Positions 27,484-36,310 are shown, numbered from the stretch's first letter. The stretch: DNA of 64,000 bases from Halomonas salinarum (GCF_012062845.1 NZ_WWNB01000003.1:124001-188000); one strand, 5' to 3'. Numbers and translations: made by a program. The notes: a model not told the origin generated them from the letters alone.

Positions 27484-28006
27484 GCGCCTCGACTCACTCG
27501 AGTGGAAGCTATGCCACCGGTTCGCCCTGGCCAGTAATACCCGGCTGCTGTCGCTTGTGACACTGCGGCTCGCCAGTCGCGTCGGCGATTGGCCCGCCTG
27601 GGTCCTGTTAATCATGGCGCAACCCTTGTTGGACCCGGGCCAGGGATGGCAGCGACTGGTGCAATTCAGTCTGACGGCTGTCGTGGCCTTGTTGGTTTAC
27701 CGCCTGCTGAAGACGCGACTGTGTCGCGAGCGCCCTTCCATTACCTTTGAGTGTATTCCCTGTACGGAGCCGCCCCGCGACCGTTACAGCTTCCCCAGCG
27801 GCCACACCATGCACGCGATGATGTTCACGGTGCTAACCGCCGTTTCGACTCCCTGGTTGCTCTTGATCGTGGTCCCGCTTGCCACCCTAATCGCGATCTC
27901 GCGGGTCGGACTGGGACTTCACTACATCAGTGATGTCGTCGGCGGCGGCGTCATCGGCATCATGTTTGCTTTAGCAAGCCTGGCGCTCTTGCCGCTGGCA
28001 GGCTGA
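27455..28006 (+). CDS. PAP2-family phosphatase
   Basis: 183-residue inner-membrane protein with about four to five helices. The three acid-phosphatase motifs are present: KTRLCRERP, PSGHTMHA and SRVGLGLHYISD. Such enzymes dephosphorylate phosphatidate, PGP or undecaprenyl pyrophosphate. The start at 27455 has AAGGAG seven bases upstream and lies inside the glycosyltransferase gene. The pairing suggests a lipid-linked product or by-product shared with that enzyme, which is inference. Confidence 0.9.
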   Translation: MTPRTPSVFERLDSLEWKLCHRFALASNTRLLSLVTLRLASRVGDWPAWVLLIMAQPLLDPGQGWQRLVQFSLTAVVALLVYRLLKTRLCRERPSITFECIPCTEPPRDRYSFPSGHTMHAMMFTVLTAVSTPWLLLIVVPLATLIAISRVGLGLHYISDVVGGGVIGIMFALASLALLPLAG

Positions 28007-28045
28007 CCCCGCGACAGATGCAGCAAGGACTGGCAAGCTGAGGTC

Positions 28046-28669
28046 ATGAACGACTTATTCTCCGGGTCGCTAGCCTGGCAGACCCTTCTCGATTCGCCAC
28101 CCTTATCGCTGGGGGTTGGCCTGCTAGGCCTCGAGCGAGCCAATACGCTGCTAGGGCAAGTGGACCGGCAACTGCACTGGCAGCGGCCCAGTATCACCCT
28201 ATACGGCCGCCAGCATCCGATACCCCGCCGCCAGCTATGGATGGGCGACTCAGACGCCACCTATCGTTATTCCGGTGAGACGTTTTCACCTGAGCCCTGG
28301 CACCCCGCCGTTCAGGCCATCAAACACGCCATCGAACGCACGCTTGCAGCAAACGGCCATCCTGCAACCTTCAACAGCGTGCTGCTCAATCGCTACGCCG
28401 ATGGTGAGGATCGCATGGGATGGCACAGCGATAACGAACCAGAGCTGGGTCACGACCCGCTGATCGCCGCGGTAAGTCTCGGCGCCGAGCGCCCCCTCCG
28501 CTTTCGCTGGCAAGACCGGCGAGCGCCCGCTTTCAATGTCTGGCTACCCCACGACAGCCTGCTGGTGATGGGCCCCGGCACCCAGCGTCAGCTGCAACAT
28601 GCTCTGCTACCCCGCAAGCTGCCCGGCCTCCGTATCAGCCTCACCTTTCGCCAGGTATATCCTCGCTGA
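28046..28669 (+). CDS. alkB: AlkB-type 2-oxoglutarate/Fe(II) dioxygenase
   Basis: 207 residues. The dealkylation core has the iron ligands in MGWHSDNEPELG (HxD) and a later histidine (LQHALLPRK), with the 2-oxoglutarate arginine in LRISLTFRQ. RPSITLYGRQHPIPRRQLWMG and FNSVLLNRYADGEDRMGWH resemble the ALKBH2/3-like bacterial branch that repairs 1-methyladenine and 3-methylcytosine. It begins 39 bases after the PAP2 gene; no Ada box or Ada gene is seen. Confidence 0.9.
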   Translation: MNDLFSGSLAWQTLLDSPPLSLGVGLLGLERANTLLGQVDRQLHWQRPSITLYGRQHPIPRRQLWMGDSDATYRYSGETFSPEPWHPAVQAIKHAIERTLAANGHPATFNSVLLNRYADGEDRMGWHSDNEPELGHDPLIAAVSLGAERPLRFRWQDRRAPAFNVWLPHDSLLVMGPGTQRQLQHALLPRKLPGLRISLTFRQVYPR

Positions 28670-29219
28670 GCGTACACGCTCGTCACGCCCGTTCCGGTTT
28701 CGCACAACACCTGACCCCGCCTGATTCATGGGTCCGCTGACCGAGGGCTGTAAAGCTATGAGCTTACGGCATCACGCTTAATATAGTCGGGCTCGCCTCA
28801 AAGGTTTGGAGACTATATTGCATCATCGAGGGAAGGGAAGAATTACCTGCTAGACTGGAAACGAGACGGGGTTCACCAGGAACGGGCGTCAACAATCTCA
28901 TAGGAAGAAAGTCATGAGATCCAAGAGTTCAAGGGACGAGATATATGAGAAAGGGGTTCCCGAAAGCTGGTTTTTTGCCTAGCAGCCCCGTCTGGAAGTT
29001 TCCACCGAAAAGGGAAAACACTTCGAGATACAGGTCGCGGGGGAGGACATCTATCCTTGGACCTTTCATGTAGATGACAATCCACCATGTGGAAACATGT
29101 GTTATGGTGATGAGTCATTTTTTCAGCCATCGCAGAGGGGAAGATCAGCGAAGGCTCGCGGATTGGTCCATCTCTCGGCTTACGTAGTTAAACGAACAAA
29201 AACACTGGCCGATTTACCT
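28670..29219 (+). pseudogene. Low-GC leader region with an interrupted reading frame fused in phase to the antiporter
   Basis: A strong ribosome site (AGGAAG) precedes an ATG at 28914. The frame reads MRSKSSRDEIYEKGVPESW and meets TAG at 28980. The same frame then stays open without a stop for 79 codons up to the antiporter start at 29220 and on through the antiporter. The segment contains HFEIQVAGEDIYPWTF and NPPCGNMCYGDESFF, which look like protein but match nothing I recognise. It may be a decayed gene, a sequence error or a regulated stop. Bases 28670-28913 hold nothing clear. Confidence 0.4.
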
Positions 29220-30506
29220 ATGACAACCGCCACTTGGTTTATCTTATTAGGCTCACTGCTTTTGGTAGTGGGTTTCACTTTTTCCTATATCAAAAGCGTG
29301 CCGGCCACCTCCGCTATTGTGTACCTTGTCATCGGGTGCATTGTTGGCCCCATGGGCTTGGGGCTTTTCCATTTTAATCCGCTGGAAGAGTCGGGGTTAC
29401 TGGAGCTACTGACCGAGATTGCCGTACTGATTTCGCTCTATTGTGCTGGCGTAAAAATGCCAGCGCCAGTGAGCCTGAAGCGATGGCAAAACCCCATGCA
29501 ACTGGCGGTAGTATCGATGGCACTCACGGTCGGACTAGTGACACTTTTCGGCTATTACTGGCTCACTTTACCGCTTGGGGCCGCCGTGTTGCTAGGTGCC
29601 GTAGTGGCACCGACTGACCCTGTTTTGGCGACCGAGGTGCAGGTCCGTAGCGCTGATGACCCTGACGAACTACGTTTTTCATTGACCTGCGAGGCCGGAA
29701 TGAATGACGGCAGCGCCTTTCCGTTCGTCATGCTCGGTCTGGGGTTGATGGGGCTCCACGACCTTGGCGATGGGGGGTGGCGGTGGCTGGCAGTGGACGT
29801 GCTCTGGGCAAGCGGCGCAGGCATCGGTATCGGTATCTTGGCGGGCATTAGTGTCGGTTGGTTAGTCACCAGGATACGCGCTCGCTTTGCAGGTACCTCC
29901 TTTCTAGAAAGTTTCCTCGGCCTGGGACTCATCGCATTTGCTTATGGAGTCAGCCTGCTAGTGGGTGCATGGGGCTTTTTAGCCGTTTTTAGTGCTGCGG
30001 TTGCTTTACGCCATACTGAATTGAAATTGTCCGGATACAAACAAGATTACTCATCACCTGCCGAGGCAAGTATAGATGGAGAACCGCATCCTATACCGCA
30101 TGTGAGTGCAAGCTCGTTGATATTCAATGAGCATCTCGAACGTCTGGCAGAAATTGTATTGGTTCTACTGATAGGTGGCTCGCTCTTCTGGGACTCCTGG
30201 AGTTGGCGAGCCGTAGGTTTCGCAGCCTTTCTATTTTTCGTCGTTCGTCCTATCAGTGTTCATATTGGCATGTTGGGAAGCAGATCATCCATGCGTATGC
30301 GCCACCTCATGGGCTGGTTTGGAGTGCGTGGCATTGGCTCGCTTTACTATCTGATGTATGCCATCCAGCACGGCATTCAAGAAGACATAGCACTGGAATT
30401 GATACACCTTACCCTAGTAGTGGTTGCCATATCGATCCTGGTTCACGGGATTAGTGTCAAGCCCGCTATTTCTCGTTATTGGCGTTCACGGAACCTTAAA
30501 CATTAG
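29220..30506 (+). CDS. CPA1-family Na+/H+ (cation/proton) antiporter
   Basis: 428 residues with about twelve membrane helices. The antiporter core is visible: VAPTDPVLATEVQ is the TD-containing unwound segment and CEAGMNDGSAFPFVML is the ND motif of the ion-binding site; LGWFGVRGIGSLYYLMYAI carries the conserved arginine. Such proteins expel Na+ or Li+ or regulate pH. The start MTTATWF at 29220 lacks a convincing ribosome site, which makes the in-phase upstream frame notable. Base composition is poorer in GC than the neighbours, suggesting transfer. Confidence 0.88.
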   Translation: MTTATWFILLGSLLLVVGFTFSYIKSVPATSAIVYLVIGCIVGPMGLGLFHFNPLEESGLLELLTEIAVLISLYCAGVKMPAPVSLKRWQNPMQLAVVSMALTVGLVTLFGYYWLTLPLGAAVLLGAVVAPTDPVLATEVQVRSADDPDELRFSLTCEAGMNDGSAFPFVMLGLGLMGLHDLGDGGWRWLAVDVLWASGAGIGIGILAGISVGWLVTRIRARFAGTSFLESFLGLGLIAFAYGVSLLVGAWGFLAVFSAAVALRHTELKLSGYKQDYSSPAEASIDGEPHPIPHVSASSLIFNEHLERLAEIVLVLLIGGSLFWDSWSWRAVGFAAFLFFVVRPISVHIGMLGSRSSMRMRHLMGWFGVRGIGSLYYLMYAIQHGIQEDIALELIHLTLVVVAISILVHGISVKPAISRYWRSRNLKH

Positions 30507-30575
30507 CGATATATTGAGCCTCGAATATTCAATTACCTGGCCCCGTCGTCTACGGTGTTCTGCTCACCGAACAGA

Positions 30576-30631
30576 CAGGTTAGCCAGGTGGTGCGCACAT
30601 AGAAATCCATGGCCACCACCTGGCTAACCTG
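30576..30631. repeat. 18-base perfect inverted repeat after the antiporter gene
   Basis: Arms 30576-30593 and 30614-30631 are exact reverse complements (CAGGTTAGCCAGGTGGTG) with a 20-base spacer. It begins 70 bases past the antiporter stop. No T-run follows, so a factor-independent terminator is unlikely; it might be a remnant terminal repeat or an mRNA 3' structure. The rest of the 30507-30794 gap shows nothing. Confidence 0.8.
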
Positions 30632-30794
30632 ACGACTCACAAGTATAAAAAACGTTAAGCGCTACCGAGAGTAAAGGCTTCGTTGTTATCGAATTTACGG
30701 GGTAATTTGAAACGCAGAATGGGTATTGAAAAAATGAAAAAAGCTCTCCGGTGGTAACAAAAGCAATGTCGATGATGGCCATGCCGAATTACCG

Positions 30795-31529
30795 TCATGG
30801 CTTACCGGCTAGCGTGTGTCCTTCAATCATGACCCGACGATAGATGCTTTGATCGGCAGCATAGCAGCCACAGGAGGCCTCGATCAGGCCCACCCGATCC
30901 AGCACTGTGATATCCCCACGGTGATAGCTGATCAAATGTCGCCCCTGAAGCGACATGGCGGCCAGTGTGATGCCGGCGCGGCGCACCCCCAGCATCATGG
31001 CCAGAAATTCGTGGGTAAGATGCAGCAGATCGGAGTGCGCACGATCCTGGGTCATCAACAGCCAGCGCGCCAGTCGGGCTTCGACCTGATGAAAGTGGGT
31101 ACATCCCACCACACGTGTGAGCTGGTGCATCAGCACATAGAGATAGCGCTTCATCAGCGCCTGAAGCGCAGGGCTCTGCTCCAGATGACGACAAAAGGCT
31201 GCCGCCGGCATCCGCAGAGCCGGCCCTGCGCCTTGCACCAGGGCACGCAAGGGTGATTCATCGAGCCCCAGGGCCAAGGGGATCCCCAGCATGCCTTCAC
31301 TTCCCACCATCGCCACTTCCAACCGATCCCTGTCACTCAGGTTGGCAATCAGAGAAATGAAGCTGTCGAGGGGGAAGTAGACATGCAGGATCGATCCACC
31401 GGGCTCGGTGATGACCTCACCGAACGTCAGGTCGATAGTCTCGCAGTCGGCTAGAAAAGATACCCTGTCCTGAAGTGACAGGCTCTCGATCAGAGCATTG
31501 GTCATCGTACTGGGGATAGAGGACTGCAT
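30795..31529 (-). CDS. Crp/Fnr-family regulator, copy 1
   Basis: 244 residues: an N-terminal cyclic-nucleotide-binding-like beta roll (about 25-140) and a C-terminal Crp-type helix-turn-helix (THEFLAMMLGVRRAGITLAA). It lacks the Fnr N-terminal cysteine cluster and the cAMP-contact residues of Crp, so the ligand is unknown; the C-terminus carries a CGCY motif. The start at 31529 has AGGAG seven bases upstream. It is paralogous to the gene that follows, with 212 bases between them, both read leftward. Confidence 0.88.
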   Translation of the reverse strand: MQSSIPSTMTNALIESLSLQDRVSFLADCETIDLTFGEVITEPGGSILHVYFPLDSFISLIANLSDRDRLEVAMVGSEGMLGIPLALGLDESPLRALVQGAGPALRMPAAAFCRHLEQSPALQALMKRYLYVLMHQLTRVVGCTHFHQVEARLARWLLMTQDRAHSDLLHLTHEFLAMMLGVRRAGITLAAMSLQGRHLISYHRGDITVLDRVGLIEASCGCYAADQSIYRRVMIEGHTLAGKP

Positions 31530-31741
31530 GTGCTCGCTCCTGGTGACAACCCGACCATCGGCACATGGCAAGTATCCACCAGGCTCCGAGGCCAGCGACA
31601 GCCAAGGGTGATCGGGCAATCACCGATAAGCCACCAAGAGAAGCGTGGCATGCTTATCATCATGGCGTCGGTACGCCAGGAGACACACGAAGGACACATC
31701 CTGCTCGAATACGATGCTGCGCAACGAGGGCAAGGGGCCCA

Positions 31742-32485
31742 TCAAACGGGGCGATGATAGGACAGCAGGCGATCATATTCCTTCTTGACGACTGAGTAGC
31801 ACTCACAGACTCGTTCTTCCAGGCCAGGCCTATCCAGGATACTGATACGTCCGCGATGGTAGGAAATCAGTCCAGCCCTCTGCAGCTTTCCGGCTGATTC
31901 GGTGACACCCTCTCGACGGACGCCGAGCATGTTGGCAATCAGCTCCTGGGTCATCACCAGTTCGTTGGTTGGCAATCGGTCCAGGCTCAGCAACAGCCAG
32001 CGACACAGTTGCTGATCCAGGCTGTGATGCCGGTTGCATACTGCCGTCTGTGACATTTGGGTAATCAGCGCCTGGGTGTAATGCAGCAATCGGTACTGAA
32101 GCGTTGTGGCGCGACCGAATTCATCCTTCAGTAGCTGTCCCTTGAGACGGTAGGCACTGCCAGCGTTCTGCACGACGGCCCGACTCGGCGTGGTTTCCCC
32201 GCCCATGAACAGCGATATGCCGACGATACCCTCGACACCGACAACAGTCATTTCAGTCAAATCACCATCGCCCATGACGCATAGCAGCGACACGATGGCA
32301 TTCGTCGGGAAGTAGACATGGCGCATCACCTTGCCCGACTCGGCCAGCGATTCTCCCAGCCGCAGATCGACTCGCTCAAGGTGAGGCGACAAGCGCTGGC
32401 ATTCATCCCTCGGAAGTGCCGCCAGCAGGTGATTCTGAAGAGGGTCATCTTGCAGGGCCAAGCGAGACGCTCCCGGATCGAACAA
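31742..32485 (-). CDS. Crp/Fnr-family regulator, copy 2
   Basis: 247 residues with the same architecture as its neighbour: YFPTNAIVSLLCVM and VVGVEGIVGISLFMG in the beta roll, TQELIANMLGVRREGVTESAGKLQ as recognition helix region, and CECY near the C-terminus. The two proteins share motif order and many residues, so they look like a tandem duplication that has diverged. No sensor residue for iron or heme is evident. Neither target nor signal can be given. Confidence 0.88.
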   Translation of the reverse strand: MFDPGASRLALQDDPLQNHLLAALPRDECQRLSPHLERVDLRLGESLAESGKVMRHVYFPTNAIVSLLCVMGDGDLTEMTVVGVEGIVGISLFMGGETTPSRAVVQNAGSAYRLKGQLLKDEFGRATTLQYRLLHYTQALITQMSQTAVCNRHHSLDQQLCRWLLLSLDRLPTNELVMTQELIANMLGVRREGVTESAGKLQRAGLISYHRGRISILDRPGLEERVCECYSVVKKEYDRLLSYHRPV

Positions 32486-32797
32486 ACCACCCTATGGGAG
32501 GAGTTGTCCGATGGTGGTCAACGAACCAAGACAGCCACTAGAACGCCTTATCGGACTCCCTTCGGATCACGTCAAAAAGCAGGTCAAAGGTTACCCTAAA
32601 GCACCAGGCAGTCGATAACCCATTGAAATAAAGGCTAGTCACGCTGAATCATGTGAGTCTCAACGTACTCTCACACCCGCCGCCAGACTCGCAATAAGCG
32701 AAGACCATGATCCGTACGCTACCGCACGGAAGGGGCGCCGTCACGCCACTACCATCGCTGATATTGGCCATGAGTTCCAAGATGGAGAGACGACTCG
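32486..32797. other. Divergent intergenic region
   Basis: 312 bases between the leftward second Crp/Fnr gene and the rightward GGDEF gene. No RNA gene, strong hairpin or repeat is visible; both promoters must lie here, but none matches consensus well. Confidence 0.5.
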
Positions 32798-33499
32798 ATG
32801 TTTCAATACACCGGCAGAACGCCGCTCAACTCCACTTCCTTCCATGCCGAGCAGCCGTTAGGCCAAGGCCTCACCCCGAGAACGGAAGACCTCCCCGAGC
32901 GAAAAGCGACCGACGTTTCGAGATGGGACATCGAAGCCGCCATGGATGCCGATAAGGCATGGGCTCGGGTGGCTCTCGACGCCATTGGCCTGGCCCGACG
33001 GCACAGGCACTTGGTCGCCCTGCTTTTTCTCGACCTTGACGCCTTCAAGCCCATCAATGATTCGCTCGGCCATGCCCTAGGGGACATGCTCCTTCAGGCC
33101 GTTGCGAGCCGTCTCCAGGACTGCATGCGCGACATCGATACCGTCTGTCGCCATGGCGGAGACGAATTCGTGGTCCTTCTTGCCGAGATCAGGCGCCCCG
33201 AGGATGCCACCCGGGTCGCGGAAAAGCTGCTTGCCGTCCTGGGTAGGCCGTACTGCATCCAGGGTCATGCAATCTTCATCACACTAAGCATCGGTATCAG
33301 CCTCTACCCGGATGATGCAGAAGATGCCGATACCCTTATGCACAACGCCGACACTGCCATGTATCACGCCAAGCGACATGGCCGGAATGGTCAGCATTGC
33401 TTCACGGCCGAGGTGAATACCCACCCCCTTCAATGCAGGCGGACGGAGCCGGGCCTGCATCTCCCCCTCCAGCCCTCGCAATGCCTTCTCGACTTCTAG
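32798..33499 (+). CDS. Stand-alone GGDEF domain protein, truncated at the domain start
   Basis: 233 residues. The active-site loop is intact (HGGDEFVVLL), as are FLDLDAFKPINDSLGHALGD and the C-terminal ADTAMYHAKRHGRNG. The usual first helix motif (D-x-LT-GLPNR) is missing; residues 45-60 read IEAAMDADKAWARVAL instead. No sensor domain or EAL domain is present, and the last ~35 residues are unlike any domain. It may be an active diguanylate cyclase, since the GGDEF loop is complete, or a fragment of a larger protein. Ribosome site GGAGAG ten bases upstream. Confidence 0.75.
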   Translation: MFQYTGRTPLNSTSFHAEQPLGQGLTPRTEDLPERKATDVSRWDIEAAMDADKAWARVALDAIGLARRHRHLVALLFLDLDAFKPINDSLGHALGDMLLQAVASRLQDCMRDIDTVCRHGGDEFVVLLAEIRRPEDATRVAEKLLAVLGRPYCIQGHAIFITLSIGISLYPDDAEDADTLMHNADTAMYHAKRHGRNGQHCFTAEVNTHPLQCRRTEPGLHLPLQPSQCLLDF

Positions 33500-33724
33500 T
33501 TGAGGACCAGGCAGCCAACGAAGAGGCCAGTACATACTAAGGCAAACACATTAAGGCGCCCAAGGGCCGCTTCAGCACTACGTGAAGGTGTACAGAGAGT
33601 GAGTGGGCTCTGGTCCACTGAGATGCCGCCAGGGTCGTGGCCCTGCTAATGCAGTACGTCTCAGTCTGTTGAGGCTGCCACCTGCTTGCGATGTTTTGAA
33701 AATATAACGTTTGAATGTTCAGGA

Positions 33725-34204
33725 TTATGGAATTTTCTTGCGCATTAAACGAATCAAGAAGGGCATTACATACAGTACCATCCAAGCCAGCACGGCACAC
33801 AGCACCGCGGTTTGCTCGCGTCCCAGGCCAACGGCTATTCCAATGGCTGCAGTGAACCAAATACCGGCCGCTGTGGTAAGCCCTGTGGCGCCCTGGTCAT
33901 CCTTGCCGATGATGATAGATCCAGCACAAAGAAAGCCGATGCCGGCAATCACTCCTTGAATGACACGGCTCATTTCTGAATCCGAGATACCCGCTTGCTG
34001 AGGGATAAATATAAATAGAGCAGCGCCCATGCACACCAACATATGGGTACGTATACCGGCAGACTTTCCACGCTGTTCTCGTTCGAGCCCAAGCAGGCCA
34101 CCCAAGAGGGCAGCGAACAATAACCTAATCACGACAATAACGAACTCACCCAAATCGTTAAAATCCGAAAACTCAGACTTTATAATACTGGCGATGTAAT
34201 CCAT
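33725..34204 (-). CDS. MgtC/SapB family membrane protein
   Basis: 159 residues with four hydrophobic helices; LLGGLLGLEREQRGKSAGIRTHMLVCMGAAL and GIGFLCAGSIIIGKDDQGATGLTTAAGIWFTAAIGIAVG-type segments are diagnostic of the MgtC N-terminal membrane domain. MgtC proteins help survival in low magnesium and modulate ATP synthase in Salmonella. The C-terminal soluble domain of long MgtC forms is absent. The start at 34204 is chosen for AGGA eight bases upstream; a longer frame to 34342 is not conserved in appearance. Confidence 0.88.
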   Translation of the reverse strand: MDYIASIIKSEFSDFNDLGEFVIVVIRLLFAALLGGLLGLEREQRGKSAGIRTHMLVCMGAALFIFIPQQAGISDSEMSRVIQGVIAGIGFLCAGSIIIGKDDQGATGLTTAAGIWFTAAIGIAVGLGREQTAVLCAVLAWMVLYVMPFLIRLMRKKIP

Positions 34205-34679
34205 CTGCTTATTCCTGAAAAGATAGGGTGAAGTACATCCGAAATCCATAAAATGGATCAAAAAAACAGCCGACTCCACACCCTGAGAACCATCATACCC
34301 ACTGAGCTTGAAACCCGGGTATTCCTGACCATGCCAGTGCATATCCGCGCTGGTGGAGAACTGGACCGAGCAGCCGACGCAGGCTGTCTCATCTTCCCGA
34401 AAAACTGATTCTCAGGAAGGGAGCATCCTTGGTCCCGCGCAGCCTGTCGAGATCACTGCCGTGGCAGAGTCGATTAGACCGTACTTCCCAGATGCGAGGC
34501 GCACTGTACGCCAGCGCACAGTCGATAAGGCGCCAATCGCATATCATTATCTTGGGTGAGGCAAGGGAACGGCCTGTACAGGAAGTTGCGCCAAGCGTCG
34601 CACGGACGGCGACGCTACCATGACACGAGCCACTTCGCAGTAGCTTGGCACAGGACCATGCACCAAAGAGGATTACTTA
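34205..34679. other. Intergenic region upstream of mgtC
   Basis: 475 bases with no convincing gene. A rightward frame at 34353-34559 has no ribosome site or recognisable product. No mgtA/mgtC-type leader structure could be identified by eye. Confidence 0.45.
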
Positions 34680-34754
34680 ATGCACAACATCGTCTATATC
34701 GTCGGCGCCGTCGTGATCGTTGTGGTGGTTCTCTCCGTTCTCGGCCTTATTTGA
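34680..34754 (+). CDS. 24-residue hydrophobic membrane peptide
   Basis: ATG at 34680 is preceded by GAGG eight bases upstream. The product begins MHNIVYIVGAVVIVVVV and ends LGLI: a single transmembrane helix with almost no soluble part. Very short one-helix proteins of this type (start M-x-I-x-x-I/V-G, end LGL-R/I) are widespread in Proteobacteria and generally unannotated. It stands alone between mgtC and the gcvT terminator. Coding status rests on the ribosome site and the uninterrupted hydrophobic helix. Confidence 0.6.
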   Translation: MHNIVYIVGAVVIVVVVLSVLGLI

Positions 34755-35067
34755 GACAAGCGGAGAGCGAGTGGAGTGGCAAGACATCGGAAGCCGCGAG
34801 GCTGCCGGTCAAGCCTCCACCTTGCGGGAGACGCCCTCGTGACCATCTTCAAAAGATTCGTGTTCCTGGTCTCTTCCTGTTCGGTCACATCGCGCTGACC
34901 AGTGTCGATGACACCTACACAGTCTCCCTGAGGAGTTATGAACGGCAGGAGTTCTGCCAGGCTTTGCAGATAGTCGACCGCCCTGGCACTACCAGCGACG
35001 CCGACGCTCAGTAAATGCTGGGGCAAATCCATGAAACCGGCCCTGGGCCGCCAAGACTTCATAGAAA
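34755..35067. other. Intergenic region, no supported gene
   Basis: 313 bases. A GTG at 34839 follows GGGAG but opens only about 20 codons. Nothing else is supported until the gcvT terminator. Confidence 0.4.
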
Positions 35068-35091
35068 AGCCGCCTCCCAAAGGAAGCGGCT
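35064..35091 (-). terminator. Intrinsic terminator of the symporter-gcvT unit
   Basis: On the minus strand AGCCGC pairs with GCGGCT (with further inner GG/CC pairs) and is followed by TTTTCT. It starts 40 bases after the gcvT stop. Confidence 0.75.
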
Positions 35092-35131
35092 CATGTGGCA
35101 TATTGAAAAGATAACGGTATATTAAGTGCGC

Positions 35132-36244
35132 TCAGCCGCGATAATACCCCGGCGTTACGAACGGCATCTTGGTCACCGTCATCGGCAGGCGCTTGCCGCG
35201 GACATCTGCAAACACCTGTCTGTCGACGACGGCATGTTCGATGCTGACATAGCCCATGGCCACAGGTTTGCCGACACTGGGCCCGAAGCCACCCGAGGTG
35301 ACCACACCGATCTTGCGATCTTGAGCATCATAGAGCTCGGCCCCTTCACGGACCGGCGCGCGCCCCTCGCCCAACAGGCCCACCCGCTTGCGTTGATGAT
35401 CCTTGGCTTCGATCTGATGCAGCACCAGATCAGCGCCAGGGAAGCCACCGGCCCGCTCGCCGCCGCGGCGACGCGGCTTACTTACGGCCCAAATCAGCCC
35501 ACCCTCGACTGGCGTGGTGGTAGTATCGATATCATGGCCATAAAGGCAAAGTCCGGCTTCCAGGCGCAGCGAGTCGCGTGCCCCCAGGCCAATGGCCTCG
35601 ACCTCTTGCTCGGCCAGAAGCAGACGCGCCAACGCCTCGCTTTGCTCTGCCGGCACAGAGATCTCGAACCCATCCTCGCCGGTGTAACCCGAGCGGCTGA
35701 CCCAAACCGGAATGCCTCCGATCTCGAAGCGACCGTGCTGCATGAAGACCAAATCACAGGCCGCTGGGCACAGGCGCTCCATCACACTGGCAGCCTTGGG
35801 GCCCTGAAGCGCCAAGAGGCCACGATCCAGCACCTCGACCTGATGATCTTCACCTAGCCCAGTTCGCAGGTGCGCAATGTCCTGCTCCTTGCAGGCGGCA
35901 TTGACCACCAGATAAAGATGATCACCGGCATTCACCACCATGAGATCATCGAGGATACCGCCCTCGTTGTTGGTGAATAGCGCATAGCGCTGCATACCTT
36001 CGGGCAGGCCAAGAATGTCCGCAGGAACCAGCGTCTCCAGCGCCGCGGCCGGCTCGCTGCCGGTTATCAGCACCTGGCCCATGTGAGAGACATCGAACAG
36101 CCCGCAGGCCGCTCGGGTATGTTCGTGCTCCTTCTTGACCCCCAAGGGGTACTGCACCGGCATGGAATACCCGGCAAAGGTCACCATCTTGCCACCGAGT
36201 TCCACATGCAGGTCATGAAGCGGTGTCTTGTGTTGTTCGTTCAT
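35132..36244 (-). CDS. gcvT: Aminomethyltransferase, glycine cleavage T protein
   Basis: Transfers the methylene group from lipoyl-bound aminomethyl on GcvH to tetrahydrofolate, releasing ammonia. 370 residues; GCVT-family motifs SHMGQVLITG, NNEGGILDDLMV, SRSGYTGEDGFEI and a C-terminal GYVSIE domain are present. It follows a glycine/alanine symporter gene by 66 bases and is split from gcvH-gcvP, which are read the other way 2 kb away. AAGGA ribosome site is somewhat distant. Confidence 0.97.
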   Translation of the reverse strand: MNEQHKTPLHDLHVELGGKMVTFAGYSMPVQYPLGVKKEHEHTRAACGLFDVSHMGQVLITGSEPAAALETLVPADILGLPEGMQRYALFTNNEGGILDDLMVVNAGDHLYLVVNAACKEQDIAHLRTGLGEDHQVEVLDRGLLALQGPKAASVMERLCPAACDLVFMQHGRFEIGGIPVWVSRSGYTGEDGFEISVPAEQSEALARLLLAEQEVEAIGLGARDSLRLEAGLCLYGHDIDTTTTPVEGGLIWAVSKPRRRGGERAGGFPGADLVLHQIEAKDHQRKRVGLLGEGRAPVREGAELYDAQDRKIGVVTSGGFGPSVGKPVAMGYVSIEHAVVDRQVFADVRGKRLPMTVTKMPFVTPGYYRG

Positions 36245-36310
36245 CGGCTCGGCTCATCCTTCCATTGCTTACTGCAAATGCCGCGACCATTTTATGGCCG
36301 CGGCATTGAC

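Noticed and set aside
34839..34898. GTG-started mini-frame after GGGAG
   Set aside because: About 20 codons, no hydrophobic or conserved pattern.
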